Origin: Lentibacillus halodurans
Lineage (GTDB): Bacteria > Bacillota > Bacilli > Bacillales > Amphibacillaceae
NCBI RefSeq assembly: GCF_900112045.1
Contig: NZ_FOJW01000005.1
Location: 62,001-126,000, forward strand
Direction of reading: 5' to 3'
DNA: 64,000 nucleotides
The position numbers and the translations under genes are program-made. The notes below the pieces were generated by a model, which did not search any database, was not told where the DNA came from, and saw only the letters and a program-made list of their open reading frames with translations. Positions 42,882 to 54,151 of the stretch are shown piece by piece (within the stretch, counting starts at the first letter, position 1; every line of letters starts with the position of its first letter).

Positions 42882-44180
42882 GTGAAAAAGAAAGCGATTA
42901 CAATTGTTTTGTTTGTGACGGTATTGGCTTTGTTCATGGCAGGCTGCAATGATTCCGACAGCAGTGCAGATTCTGAAAGTGATAAAACGATTAAGTTTAT
43001 GCACTTGTGGCCTGAAGGCAGTTCGGCGGAACATAATAGAATTGTAGACGAGATTATAGAAGAATACGAAAGTGAAAATGAAGGCGTTACCATTGATCTT
43101 GAAGTACTAAGCAATGAGCAGTATAAGGATAAAATTCAAGTGTTATCTACATCTGACGAATTACCTGATGTTGGCATGACATGGGCTGCAGGGTATATGG
43201 AGCCATTTGTGGAAGGTAACAAATTTGCTTCCCTGGATGATGTTGCAGAAAGTGATGAATTACAGGATGCCTTTGTATCCGGAACGACAGAAGCATTTTC
43301 GGTGGATGGGACAACATATGGGCTGCCGCTTGAATTAAATATAGCAACCGTATTCTATAATAAATCTATTTTTGATGAGCATGGTCTTGAGGCACCCGAA
43401 ACCTACGAAGAGTTTAAGAACGTTGTGCAAACATTGGACGAAAATGGTGTGCCACCAATCGCTTTAGGTAATGCTGATCGCTGGACCGGATCACTATGGT
43501 ATATGTATTTCGCTGACAGGATTGGCGGTTCAGATGTTTTGACCAGCGCCATCAACCGGGAAGGGACGTTTGAGGATCCAGCTTTGGTCCAGGCAGCGGA
43601 GGAAGTTCAGAATCTAGTAGATATGAATGCTTTTAATGATGGCTTTAACGGGCTTTCTGACCAGGAAGCTAAAAGTATGTTTATGAATGCACAAACAGCT
43701 ATGTATTTGATTGCGACGTGGGATTTGCCAAACTACACAACAAATGAGGAAGTACCGCAAGAATTCAGAGACTCAGTAGGATACTTTGATTTCCCGACTG
43801 TTGAAGGAAATGGTGATAAGGACAGCTATGTAGGCGGTCCGGGTGTAGGGTTATTTGTTTCTGAGAACTCAGACGTCAAAGAAGAAGCAAAAGATTTTGC
43901 ATCATTCTTTGCGCAGCAATGGGGTGAAAAATCCGTTTCAGAAGCGGGTGTTATCCCGGCTACTAAAGTAGATGCTGAATCCCTGGATCTGCCTCAAATG
44001 TATGTGGATGTATTGGATGATTTAAATAATGCAAGCAATATAACATTGTTTGCAGATGTGCAAATGAGTCCTGATACGGCAGAAGTTCATTTAAACCAGA
44101 TTCAGGCATTGTTTGGAGGGGAAGTGTCACCGGAGGATTTTGCAAAAGCACATGAAGAGGCCCTTTCGCAAGAAGAATAA
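42882..44180 (+). CDS. sugar ABC transporter substrate-binding lipoprotein (xylo-oligosaccharide type)
   Basis: A 432-residue extracellular binding protein. The signal peptide ends in lipobox FMAGC (Cys22), and an acidic Ser/Asp/Glu-rich linker follows, as often seen in halophiles. The family-1 solute-binding blocks YKDKIQVLSTSDELPDVG and WTGSLWYMYFADRIGG fit malto/xylo-oligosaccharide binders. The GTG start at 42882 follows AGGGGGTAA. With the two permeases downstream it forms an importer without its own ATPase, which probably uses a shared MsmX-type ATPase encoded elsewhere. The xylO palindrome upstream implies xylose induction. Confidence 0.9.
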   Translation: MKKKAITIVLFVTVLALFMAGCNDSDSSADSESDKTIKFMHLWPEGSSAEHNRIVDEIIEEYESENEGVTIDLEVLSNEQYKDKIQVLSTSDELPDVGMTWAAGYMEPFVEGNKFASLDDVAESDELQDAFVSGTTEAFSVDGTTYGLPLELNIATVFYNKSIFDEHGLEAPETYEEFKNVVQTLDENGVPPIALGNADRWTGSLWYMYFADRIGGSDVLTSAINREGTFEDPALVQAAEEVQNLVDMNAFNDGFNGLSDQEAKSMFMNAQTAMYLIATWDLPNYTTNEEVPQEFRDSVGYFDFPTVEGNGDKDSYVGGPGVGLFVSENSDVKEEAKDFASFFAQQWGEKSVSEAGVIPATKVDAESLDLPQMYVDVLDDLNNASNITLFADVQMSPDTAEVHLNQIQALFGGEVSPEDFAKAHEEALSQEE

Positions 44181-44218
44181 TTTAAATAGATTATCTTAAG
44201 AAACGTATACAATTACAG

Positions 44219-44250
44219 AAAAGGGCATTTGATGGCATGCCCTTTTCTCA
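44219..44250 (+). terminator. intra-operon hairpin between binding protein and permeases
   Basis: AAAAGGGCAT pairs perfectly with ATGCCCTTTT, followed by CTC. This position is typical for partial termination or 3'-end protection, keeping the binding protein more abundant than the permeases. Confidence 0.7.
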
Positions 44251-44351
44251 GTTAGACAGATGGGAAAGTATCATCATTTTCTGTCTGTAAAAATGCCACA
44301 AAGGCTTAACGATAAATCAAAGCTTTCTAAAAAGATTTGGGGTTGAATGCA

Positions 44352-45230
44352 ATGAATAAAGTAATGTCCAATAAATGGATCATAGCTATGTACGTTCTTC
44401 CTGCTTTATTGCTGATTGGTGTATTAATTTTTATTCCTTTAATCCTGACAGGTTATTATGGCCTGATGGATTGGGATGGTATAGGAGAAATGGAGTTTAT
44501 TGGGCTGGAAAACTACATCAATGCAGTACAGGATTTGAAATTTTGGGATAGTGCATTACATTCCTTTTTACTGGCATTATTCTCGACTCTAAGCTTGATT
44601 GTTTATCTTGGTATATCGATGATTCTAGCTTCCAAAATAAAGGGGGCAGATCTTTTAAGGAAAATCTATCTCATTCCGATGTTATTATCCTCCGTGGCAA
44701 TAGCTCAGCTGTGGATCAAAGTATTTAATCCTGCTAACGGAATGCTGAACCGAATTTTAATGTCAATTGGATTTGAAAATCCGCCTGCGTGGCTGGCGGA
44801 TACGGATATCGTATTATATGCGATTTTTATCCCCATTTTATGGCAATATGCAGGTTTTTATATTTTAATCTATTATGCTGCGCTGAAAAATATTCCCGAA
44901 ACAATTATTGAAGCGGCACGAATAGATGGCGCATCTCCTTTGCAGATCGCATATAGAATTAAGCTTCCGTTAATTAAGAGTGTCGTCAAGGTTACCATTG
45001 TGCTGGCTATTGTCGGGTCATTGAAATACTTTGATCTAATTTATGTCATGACAGGCGGCGGGCCAAATGGTGCTAGCGAGGTAATGGCCTCCTATATGTA
45101 TAAACTGGCTTTTAATACGAACGAATTCGGTTATGGAAGTGCCATTGGTTTTCTTCTGTTGATTATCACGCTGATTGTCACGGTCATTGTTCGGAAATTA
45201 ACAGCTGAAAAAGACGAGATACAATACTAG
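44352..45230 (+). CDS. carbohydrate ABC transporter permease (MalF/UgpA type)
   Basis: A 292-residue inner-membrane permease with six predicted segments. The ATPase-contact EAA loop is EAARIDGASPLQIAYRIKLPLI (about residues 191-212), and MTGGGPNGASE near 237 is typical of the MalF/UgpA group. ATG 44352 is preceded by GGGG at about 9 bases; the TTG at 44337 is a weaker choice. It pairs with the next gene. Confidence 0.9.
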   Translation: MNKVMSNKWIIAMYVLPALLLIGVLIFIPLILTGYYGLMDWDGIGEMEFIGLENYINAVQDLKFWDSALHSFLLALFSTLSLIVYLGISMILASKIKGADLLRKIYLIPMLLSSVAIAQLWIKVFNPANGMLNRILMSIGFENPPAWLADTDIVLYAIFIPILWQYAGFYILIYYAALKNIPETIIEAARIDGASPLQIAYRIKLPLIKSVVKVTIVLAIVGSLKYFDLIYVMTGGGPNGASEVMASYMYKLAFNTNEFGYGSAIGFLLLIITLIVTVIVRKLTAEKDEIQY

Positions 45231-45245
45231 AGAGGAGGTTGTGCC

Positions 45246-46067
45246 ATGAATCGAGTCGGATATGTTTTTCTATACATATGCTTAGGGATTGTAGCTGTAT
45301 TTCAAATTTTCCCGATCATCTGGCTGTTGCTCTTTTCATTAAAAAGCAATCGGGAAATTTTTGCAGGGTCGCCATTTGCTTTACCGACGGAGTGGCGATG
45401 GGAAAATTATCTAAAGGTATGGGAAGGTGGCATTGGTCTTTATTTCTGGAACAGTGTCTGGATAACAGCAGTGGCGATTATATTTACCGCCATTTTGGCG
45501 AGTATGGCAACTTTTGCGATTACAAGAATGCATTGGAAGCTGAATAAACTGGTACTTGGATTGTTCATGGTCGGTCTGATGATTCCGATCCATTCCGCTA
45601 TTATCCCGTTGTTCAGCATGTTTTTGAATGTGAACCTGATTGATAATCCATTGTCAATTGTCATCACGTATACGGCCTATAACCTGCCGATTACGATGAT
45701 GATTTTGCTTGGCTTTTACTATACATTGCCGCGTGAAATAGAAGAGGCAGCGATCATAGATGGCTGTTCCATTCACCGGATGTTTTTCCGGATTATTCTC
45801 CCAATGACTGCGCCTGTTTTGTCAACGATCGTCATTATCAACATGATTTATAACTGGAACGAGTTTGTATTTGTGAATACATTTATCAGTTCAGATGAAT
45901 TCAAAACATTGACGGTCGGCATCCAAAACTTTATCGGTCAGTATATGACGGATTGGGGTGCAATCGGGGCAACATTGATCATCAGCTTATTGCCCATTTT
46001 GGTAGCCTTTATCTTCTTTAGCAATAAAGTGGTGGAAGGGATCTCATCGAGTGCTGTTAAAGGTTGA
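45246..46067 (+). CDS. carbohydrate ABC transporter permease (MalG/UgpE type)
   Basis: A 273-residue permease with six predicted segments. The EAA loop is EEAAIIDGCSIHRMFFRIILPM (about 160-181), and the N-terminal PTEWRWENYLKVW is characteristic of MalG-type subunits. A strong AGAGGAGG ribosome site lies 15 bp after the MalF-type gene. It completes the xylo-oligosaccharide importer and is convergent with the DUF624 gene. Confidence 0.9.
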   Translation: MNRVGYVFLYICLGIVAVFQIFPIIWLLLFSLKSNREIFAGSPFALPTEWRWENYLKVWEGGIGLYFWNSVWITAVAIIFTAILASMATFAITRMHWKLNKLVLGLFMVGLMIPIHSAIIPLFSMFLNVNLIDNPLSIVITYTAYNLPITMMILLGFYYTLPREIEEAAIIDGCSIHRMFFRIILPMTAPVLSTIVIINMIYNWNEFVFVNTFISSDEFKTLTVGIQNFIGQYMTDWGAIGATLIISLLPILVAFIFFSNKVVEGISSSAVKG

Positions 46068-46094
46068 TTCGGCAGTGAAAATTCAAAGCTTTTA

Positions 46095-46715
46095 TTATAC
46101 GGATCCCTTTTTCCGTTCGATGCTGCGAAAGGCATGCATGCTTAGCCACATCGTGATAAATGCATATATACTGCCCCCGAATATAAATGCTAAAGCCGGG
46201 ATGGATTTCATCAACCAAAAGAGGGAAACGAGGCTGATTACAATGAGTAAACTATGAATTGGGCTAATAAGCATGATTAAAAATGTGTTTTTAATCACTT
46301 TGAATATCTTCAGGTCGTAGTGCACAAATACCGGGAATAAATAAAACAGTAATAAAGTAAATAAAAACATAAAAGCGAATAATGGGATATAAGTCCAGGT
46401 CAAATGTTCACTTATATCAATTTGAATATAATAAACATTGATACCGATTAATAGAGTGATAGAGATAATTGGGATTCCAAAAAGATTCGCTTTGAAAAAA
46501 TCAGTTTTAAAATAGTTCCAGTATGTTTTAAAAATGCGAATATCCGTTTTTCCTCGTATCCAATCACGTACAACGGCAAACATAGCAGCCGTTGAGGGAA
46601 AGAATCCAAGGATGACAAACCCGAAAAATGTAAAACAGATCCATAATAATTGGACATAAGCGAAACGGGTAATCCATTCCATTATTCGATAAAGTGTACT
46701 GGCGAACATATTCAT
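46095..46715 (-). CDS. YesL-like DUF624 membrane protein
   Basis: A 206-residue protein with five to six hydrophobic segments matching the YesL/DUF624 family. These proteins are regularly encoded beside oligosaccharide ABC transporters and plant polysaccharide enzymes in Bacilli; their function is unproven. The start is set at minus-strand ATG 46715, behind GGAGGGT; the longer frame to 46766 has no ribosome site. It is convergent with the permease genes and divergent from xylA. Confidence 0.82.
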   Translation of the reverse strand: MNMFASTLYRIMEWITRFAYVQLLWICFTFFGFVILGFFPSTAAMFAVVRDWIRGKTDIRIFKTYWNYFKTDFFKANLFGIPIISITLLIGINVYYIQIDISEHLTWTYIPLFAFMFLFTLLLFYLFPVFVHYDLKIFKVIKNTFLIMLISPIHSLLIVISLVSLFWLMKSIPALAFIFGGSIYAFITMWLSMHAFRSIERKKGSV

Positions 46716-46870
46716 TAAGATACCCTCCATCGGGGGATTCAGAAAACTCATTGGCGTCAGTTTCATACTATAACACGATTATACATCATCATGAAGTGTT
46801 TGACATGAAGGATTGTTATAGTGAGTGAATTCGTTTTAAATATCAAGAAAAATTTCAGGAGGAATGAACC

Positions 46871-48196
46871 ATGACCTATTTCAGCAACATCAGCAACATT
46901 AAATATGAGGGATCTAATTCCACAAATCCTTATGCATTTAAATTTTACAATCCAGAAGAAAAAGTAGGCGGCAAAACAATGGAGGATTATTTGAGATTCT
47001 CTGTTGCATACTGGCACACGTTTACTGAGGATTTATCTGATCCATTCGGTGCAGGAACCGCTGTCCGCCCATGGGACCATTATGATGGAATGGACCGGGC
47101 TAAAGCTCGGGTTGACGCGGCATTTGAGCTGTTCGAAAAATTGGATGTGCCGTATTTCTGTTTCCACGATGTCGACATTGCCCCGGAAGGCAGTCATTTG
47201 CGGGAATCCAATCAAAATATCGATACGATTGTCGCCATGATGAAGGATTATATGAAAGACAGCAAGACCAAGCTGCTGTGGAATACGGTAAATAACTTTA
47301 CCCATCCACGGTTTGTACACGGTGCGGGGTCATCCAATAATGCAGATGTCTTCGCTTATGCGGCGGCGAAAGTCAAAAAAGGGTTGGAAATCGGCAAGGA
47401 ACTGGGCGCTGAAAATTATGTGTTCTGGGGCGGTCGTGAAGGCTATGAGACGCTTCTGAACACCGACATGAAACGGGAATTGGACCACTTGAGCAAGTTT
47501 TACCATATGGCAGTTGCCTATGCGAAAGAAATCGGATTTGATGCGCAATTTTTGATTGAGCCGAAACCAAAAGAGCCGACAACACACCAATATGATTTTG
47601 ACGTTGCCAGCGGTTACGCCTTTTTACAGCGTTACGGGCTGCAGAATCATTTCAAATTCAATATTGAAGCAAACCATGCTACGTTGGCGGGGCACACTTT
47701 TGAGCATGAGCTCCGTTATGCCCGTGTTAATAATATTTTGGGCTCTGTCGATGCCAACCAGGGGCATCAGCTGCTGGGATGGGATACGGATGAGTTTCCG
47801 ACAGATTTGTATGCAACGACACTGGCGATGTATGAAATCATCAAAAACGGCGGTCTCGGCCGCGGCGGCTTGAATTTTGACGCGAAAGTCCGCCGGGGAT
47901 CCTTTGAACCGGAAGATTTGGTCCATGCGCATATTGCCGGAATGGACAGTTTTGCAGTCGGATTAAAAGTGGCACAGAAATTAATTGATGACCAAGTGCT
48001 CGATAATGTGATCGAGGAACGGTACAGCAGTTTTGACGAGGGAATCGGCAAAGAGATTGAAGATGGCACGACAGACTTTCATAAACTGGAAGAACACGCC
48101 TTGAACCTGGATGGTATTCAAAATCAATCCGGACGTCTTGAGTACATCAAAGCAACGATTAACCAATACTTGCTGAAAGCATATGCAGGAGCGTAA
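46871..48196 (+). CDS. xylA: xylose isomerase
   Basis: A 441-residue class II xylose isomerase. Metal and substrate blocks are [12 protein letters not shown] (about residues 99-110), [12 protein letters not shown] near 187, [18 protein letters not shown] near 228 and [17 protein letters not shown] near 265. It converts D-xylose to D-xylulose in the cytoplasm. AGGAGG precedes the ATG, and it is followed 5 bp later by xylB. No xylO-like palindrome lies directly upstream, which is unlike the other two xyl promoters. Confidence 0.97.
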   Translation: MTYFSNISNIKYEGSNSTNPYAFKFYNPEEKVGGKTMEDYLRFSVAYWHTFTEDLSDPFGAGTAVRPWDHYDGMDRAKARVDAAFELFEKLDVPYFCFHDVDIAPEGSHLRESNQNIDTIVAMMKDYMKDSKTKLLWNTVNNFTHPRFVHGAGSSNNADVFAYAAAKVKKGLEIGKELGAENYVFWGGREGYETLLNTDMKRELDHLSKFYHMAVAYAKEIGFDAQFLIEPKPKEPTTHQYDFDVASGYAFLQRYGLQNHFKFNIEANHATLAGHTFEHELRYARVNNILGSVDANQGHQLLGWDTDEFPTDLYATTLAMYEIIKNGGLGRGGLNFDAKVRRGSFEPEDLVHAHIAGMDSFAVGLKVAQKLIDDQVLDNVIEERYSSFDEGIGKEIEDGTTDFHKLEEHALNLDGIQNQSGRLEYIKATINQYLLKAYAGA

Positions 48197-48201
48197 TAAC
48201 T

Positions 48202-49701
48202 ATGACGTATGTGATTGGTGCTGATTTAGGGACAAGTGCAGTCAAATTGCTGCTTGTGGATCAAAATGGAGAAATCGCTCAGGAAGTTTCCAGATCTTAT
48301 CCATTAATCCAGCCACAAACCGGGTACAGTGAACAGGATCCGGAGGTGTGGGTGGAGCAGACGATAGCAGCCCTGAGGGAAATGCTCGATCAATTTGAGG
48401 GCGATCCTGGCGAGATTGAGGGCATCAGTTTTTCTGGCCAAATGCATGGACTGGTGCTGCTGGATGAACAGTATAACGTGCTTCGTCATGCCATTCTTTG
48501 GAATGACACCCGCACAACCCGGCAGTGTCAGGAGATTCACGATACGGTTGGCAAAGAACGTTTGCTGAGGATTACGAAAAATCCAGCGCTGGAGGGCTTC
48601 ACGCTGCCAAAAATACTTTGGGTGAAGGAGCATGAGCCTGATATTTTTGCGAAAGCGACGAAGTTTGTACTGCCGAAAGATTACGTGCGCTATAGGCTGA
48701 CAGGAAAACTTCATATGGAATATTCGGATGCTGCCGGGACGCTATTACTGGATGTTGGCCGGAATGAATGGAGCCATGAAATATGCAGCCTGCTAGACAT
48801 TGATGATGATTTTTGCCCACCATTGGTTACTTCCCATGATCAAGTGGGGACAGTCGATGCACGTGTGGCTGATGAGACGGGGTTATCGGAAGCAACGCGT
48901 GTGTTTGCTGGTGGAGCGGATAATGCATGCGGCGCCATCGGATCCGGCATTCTGGAAGAGGGAAAGACGCTTTGCAGTATCGGTACATCTGGTGTGGTGT
49001 TATCGTATGAGGGCCTGAGTGATAAGGATTTTCACGGTAAAGTGCATTATTTCAATCATGGAGCACCGGAAGCTTATTATACCATGGGGGTTACGCTTGC
49101 AGCAGGCTATAGTCTCAGCTGGTTTAAAGATGTATTTGCCAAGAATGAATCTTTTGATGATTTGGCAGCTGAAGTTGGTTCTGTTCCGATAGGGTCCAAT
49201 GGCTTATTGTTTACACCATATGTAGCAGGCGAAAGAACGCCTCACGCAGATGCATCCATACGCGCCAGTTTTATCGGTATGGATAGCTCGCACGCAAGAC
49301 GGAATTTTGTTCGGGCCGTCATGGAAGGCATTACGTTTTCGCTGAATGAATCGATCGATATTTTTCGAAAAAGTGGCAAGACCATTGACACGGTTGTATC
49401 AACCGGCGGTGGAGCGAAAAATGATGACTGGCTGCAGATGCAGGCTGATATCTTTGATGCTAAAATCGTGAAACTCTCAAGTGAACAAGGAGCTGGTATG
49501 GGAGCGGCAATGCTGGCTGCTTATGGCTGCGGATGGTTTGATTCATTACAGGATTGTGCGAACGCATATCTGAAGGAAGATAAGTCATTTATACCAAATA
49601 GAGACAGTGTGGATAAATATAAAAAATTGTTTGGTTTATATCAGGACGTTTATGGTCAGACAAAAGAATTGAATGAGAGATTAGCAGTATACCGCAACTA
49701 G
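48202..49701 (+). CDS. xylB: xylulokinase
   Basis: A 499-residue FGGY-family kinase. The N-terminal phosphate loop is GADLGTSAVKLLLVD, xylulose contact MHGLVLLD near 76, DAAGTLLLDV near 177, and the ATP-binding VVSTGGGAKNDDWLQM near 400. It phosphorylates D-xylulose to feed the pentose phosphate pathway. It forms an operon with xylA and ends at a terminator. Confidence 0.96.
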   Translation: MTYVIGADLGTSAVKLLLVDQNGEIAQEVSRSYPLIQPQTGYSEQDPEVWVEQTIAALREMLDQFEGDPGEIEGISFSGQMHGLVLLDEQYNVLRHAILWNDTRTTRQCQEIHDTVGKERLLRITKNPALEGFTLPKILWVKEHEPDIFAKATKFVLPKDYVRYRLTGKLHMEYSDAAGTLLLDVGRNEWSHEICSLLDIDDDFCPPLVTSHDQVGTVDARVADETGLSEATRVFAGGADNACGAIGSGILEEGKTLCSIGTSGVVLSYEGLSDKDFHGKVHYFNHGAPEAYYTMGVTLAAGYSLSWFKDVFAKNESFDDLAAEVGSVPIGSNGLLFTPYVAGERTPHADASIRASFIGMDSSHARRNFVRAVMEGITFSLNESIDIFRKSGKTIDTVVSTGGGAKNDDWLQMQADIFDAKIVKLSSEQGAGMGAAMLAAYGCGWFDSLQDCANAYLKEDKSFIPNRDSVDKYKKLFGLYQDVYGQTKELNERLAVYRN

Positions 49702-49730
49702 ATTATGACAGGAAAAACGATTTCTTCATA

Positions 49731-49768
49731 ATAGGTTCAATTACGCCATGGGTTGAACCTATTTGTTT
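49731..49768 (+). terminator. rho-independent terminator after xylB
   Basis: ATAGGTTCAA pairs perfectly with TTGAACCTAT over a 12-nt loop, followed by TTGTTT. Confidence 0.82.
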
Positions 49769-49831
49769 ATCAGATATAATGTAAGCTCTTTCATATGGGG
49801 AGAGAGCTGGTTGGTTTGACGCATATGAAAG
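49753..49831 (+). promoter_or_regulatory. xylanase promoter with 10-bp inverted repeat in the leader
   Basis: TTGAAC (49753) and TATAAT (49775) are 16 bp apart. Just downstream, CTTTCATATG (49788) and CATATGAAAG (49822) are perfect complements separated by 24 bp. An overlapping smaller stem, AGCTCT/AGAGCT, is also possible. This could be an operator or an RNA switch controlling the xylanase gene. Confidence 0.55.
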
Positions 49832-49842
49832 GTCTCTCTTAA

Positions 49843-51318
<1,476 letters not shown>

Positions 51319-51336
51319 AAAAACTTTCTATCGTGC

Positions 51337-51399
51337 TTGACATTGCAAGAATCGTCATCCCAGTATAGTTACTTTGTTTATTTGCTGTACGAACAAAGT
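51337..51399 (+). promoter_or_regulatory. xylFGH promoter with XylR operator, copy 2
   Basis: TTGACA at 51337 and a -10-like CAGTAT/TATAGT around 51361-51369, then ACTTTGTT (51371) and AACAAAGT (51392), complementary and spanning 29 bp, the same span and arms as the copy before the oligosaccharide transporter. It implies XylR repression of the xylose importer. Confidence 0.75.
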
Positions 51400-51438
51400 C
51401 CAAGTTGAATGAAATTTGAATGAAAGGGGTAATTTTTA

Positions 51439-52524
51439 ATGAGTAAGGTATTTAAATCCGGCGTTTTGGCAGTCATATCAGCTTTCTTACTGCTTTTAGC
51501 TGCGGCATGCGGACAGGACGCCTCCAATGGTAATGATAACGATGATGCATCATCAGACAACGATATTACGATCGGACTTTCGGTAGCAGATTTAACGTTG
51601 GAAAGGTGGCAGCATGATCGTGATATTTTCGTGGATAAGGCAGAGGAACTGGGTGCGGAGGTGCTGGTTCAGTCAGCTGACGGGGAAGATGAAAAACAAT
51701 TGTCTCAAATTCAAAATATGCTCTCACAAGGTATTGATGTATTAGTGATCATTGCGAATAACTCTGATGCGTTAAGTCCTGTTGTTAATCAGGCAAAGGA
51801 AGAAAATATACCAGTTGTAGCATATGATCGATTGATAAACAATGCAGAAATTGATGCTTATGTGTCTTTTGATAATGAACGTGTTGGGGAGATGCAAGCT
51901 GAATATTTAGTTGAACAGGTACCAGCAGGTAAGTATTTTCTTTTGGGTGGTGCACCGACAGATAATAATGCACAAATGTTCAGGGATGGCCAGATGAATA
52001 TTTTAGCCCCATTGATTGAAAACGGTGACATCGAAGTGGTTGGAGACCAATGGGTAGAAGGATGGTCTGCCGAAACTGCTATGAGTATCGTGGAAAATGC
52101 ATTGACTGCAAATGAAAATGATATTGATGTGATTGTAGCAACAAATGATAGCACGGCTGGTGGTGCAGTGCAGGCACTAGCTGCACAAAACCTTGCAGGT
52201 GAAGTAGCTATATCCGGACAGGATGCCGATTTAGCAGCGGTTCAAAGAATTGCAGAAGGTAAACAGTCCATGACAGTATATAAGCCTATTCAGGACATCG
52301 CAGCCAAAAACGCTGAAGTAGCCGTGCAACTTGCTAATGGCGAGGATACCGAAGCAGAAGACACAGTTAATAATGGTACGGTGGATGTACCATTTATTAA
52401 ACTTGAACCAATCAAAGTAAGCCAGGATAACTTAGTCGATACCGTTATTGCGGATGGATTTCATTCTTTCGAGGATGTGTATGAAAATGTACCGGAAGAT
52501 GAACGACCGGAAAAACCGGAATAA
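51439..52524 (+). CDS. xylF: D-xylose ABC transporter substrate-binding lipoprotein
   Basis: A 361-residue periplasmic-binding-type lipoprotein. The signal peptide ends LLLLAAAC (Cys24), an Asn/Asp-rich linker follows, then a family-2 sugar-binding fold with ITIGLSVADLTLERWQHD, VVAYDRLINNAEIDAYVSFD and ATNDSTAGGAVQAL, all standard XylF blocks. It captures xylose for XylGH. AAAGGGG precedes the ATG. Confidence 0.95.
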   Translation: MSKVFKSGVLAVISAFLLLLAAACGQDASNGNDNDDASSDNDITIGLSVADLTLERWQHDRDIFVDKAEELGAEVLVQSADGEDEKQLSQIQNMLSQGIDVLVIIANNSDALSPVVNQAKEENIPVVAYDRLINNAEIDAYVSFDNERVGEMQAEYLVEQVPAGKYFLLGGAPTDNNAQMFRDGQMNILAPLIENGDIEVVGDQWVEGWSAETAMSIVENALTANENDIDVIVATNDSTAGGAVQALAAQNLAGEVAISGQDADLAAVQRIAEGKQSMTVYKPIQDIAAKNAEVAVQLANGEDTEAEDTVNNGTVDVPFIKLEPIKVSQDNLVDTVIADGFHSFEDVYENVPEDERPEKPE

Positions 52525-52612
52525 CTTATGAACATTGGCTGCCATCAGCCTTTGGGGAGGAGGGGGAACTCTCTTCTTTTCTTAGTGAGTTGATGAAAGA
52601 GGTGAATCTTGT

Positions 52613-54151
52613 ATGGGTGCGTATGCACTGCAAATGGAAGGTATCACAAAAGAATTTCCCGGGATGAAGGCATTGGATCATGTCACATTGTCCGTTGAAA
52701 AAGGGGAAATTCATGCCCTGTGTGGCGAGAATGGTGCCGGTAAGTCCACGCTTATGAAGATCTTAAGCGGTGTATATCCTGCTGGCAGTTTTGATGGAAG
52801 AATAATGATTGAAGGCAGGGAAGTGAGCTTTCGCAATATTAAGGCGTCACAGGAAGCCGGAATAGCCATTATCTATCAGGAACTGGCTTTGGTACCTGAA
52901 ATGACTATTGGAGAAAACATTTTCTTAAGCAGTGATTTAATGCGGGAAAAAGTACTGAATTGGAACAGGATTTATGCAGAAACAAAGAGATGGTTAGATT
53001 ACATTGGGCTAGATATAGATCCACAAAGAAAATTGGGGGATCTGACAGTTGGCAAACAACAATTAATCGAAATTGTTAAGGCACTTACAAAACATGCGGA
53101 GATTTTAATTTTGGATGAACCAACAGCAGCTCTTACAGAAAGTGAAGTAGAGGTATTAGCTGCGATTTTGAAGGATCTCCAAGCAAAAGGTGTTACCTGT
53201 ATTTATATCTCCCACAAGCTCGGCGAAGTGATGAGGCTGGCTGATTCGGTAACGATTTTAAGAGATGGTCAGACAGTCGATACATTTAATGTCGACGAAA
53301 TAACAGAGGATACGATTGTTACCAAAATGGTAGGCAGACCATTAACCGACTATTTTCCTTATGAAGAACACGAGATCGGAGAAGAAATATTACGTGTTCA
53401 AAACTATTCATTCTATCATAAATCAACTGACGAAAAGATTGCAGATAATGTTTCGTTCAAGCTGAGAAAAGGAGAAATTTTGGGTGTATCAGGTTTAATG
53501 GGGGCAGGCAGATCAGAGCTTTTTATAAGTCTCTTCGGTGGATATCCTGGCAAGTCATATGGATCAGTGACAATCGATGGACAATCAGCAAATATTCAAA
53601 AACCGTCTGATGCAATCAAGGCTGGATTAGCTTATGTATCTGAAGACCGTAAACGGTATGGTCTGGTATTGGGGATGGAAATTACCAAAAACGCGACGCT
53701 TGCCGCTTTACGAAATGTGATGCCCAAAGGGTTGATTGACGCCTCGTTAGAGTTAAAAAGCTCAGAGGAAATGACAAATAAGTTGAATGTCAAAACCCAT
53801 AGTTTGGAAGCGAAAGTTGACCAATTAAGTGGCGGAAATCAGCAAAAAGTCGTTTTGAGCAAGTGGCTGTTTACCAACCCAAAAGTCCTTATTTTGGACG
53901 AACCGACTAGAGGTATAGATGTCGGTGCAAAAAGTGAAATCTATAAAATTATCAATGAATTATCGCAGCAAGGGGTAGGGATTGTCATGATATCTTCTGA
54001 ACTGCCAGAAATTCTGGGGATGTCGGACCGCATCCTTGTGATGGCAGATGGTACCATTTCAGGAGAACTCTCAAGGGAAGAAGCAACGCAGGAAAGTGTC
54101 ATGAAATTGGCGACAACAAGGAGGGATAATCATGACCCAGTCATCAACTGA
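52613..54151 (+). CDS. xylG: D-xylose ABC transporter ATP-binding protein
   Basis: A 512-residue double ATPase. The first Walker A is CGENGAGKSTLMK (about residues 38-50), first signature LTVGKQQLIEI near 144, and second half signature LSGGNQQKVVLSKW near 405 with LILDEPTRGIDVG after it. The second half has the degenerate Walker A (SGLMGAGRSEL) typical of sugar transporters of the Rbs/Xyl class. It powers xylose uptake with XylH, whose gene overlaps its end by 20 bp. Confidence 0.95.
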   Translation: MGAYALQMEGITKEFPGMKALDHVTLSVEKGEIHALCGENGAGKSTLMKILSGVYPAGSFDGRIMIEGREVSFRNIKASQEAGIAIIYQELALVPEMTIGENIFLSSDLMREKVLNWNRIYAETKRWLDYIGLDIDPQRKLGDLTVGKQQLIEIVKALTKHAEILILDEPTAALTESEVEVLAAILKDLQAKGVTCIYISHKLGEVMRLADSVTILRDGQTVDTFNVDEITEDTIVTKMVGRPLTDYFPYEEHEIGEEILRVQNYSFYHKSTDEKIADNVSFKLRKGEILGVSGLMGAGRSELFISLFGGYPGKSYGSVTIDGQSANIQKPSDAIKAGLAYVSEDRKRYGLVLGMEITKNATLAALRNVMPKGLIDASLELKSSEEMTNKLNVKTHSLEAKVDQLSGGNQQKVVLSKWLFTNPKVLILDEPTRGIDVGAKSEIYKIINELSQQGVGIVMISSELPEILGMSDRILVMADGTISGELSREEATQESVMKLATTRRDNHDPVIN

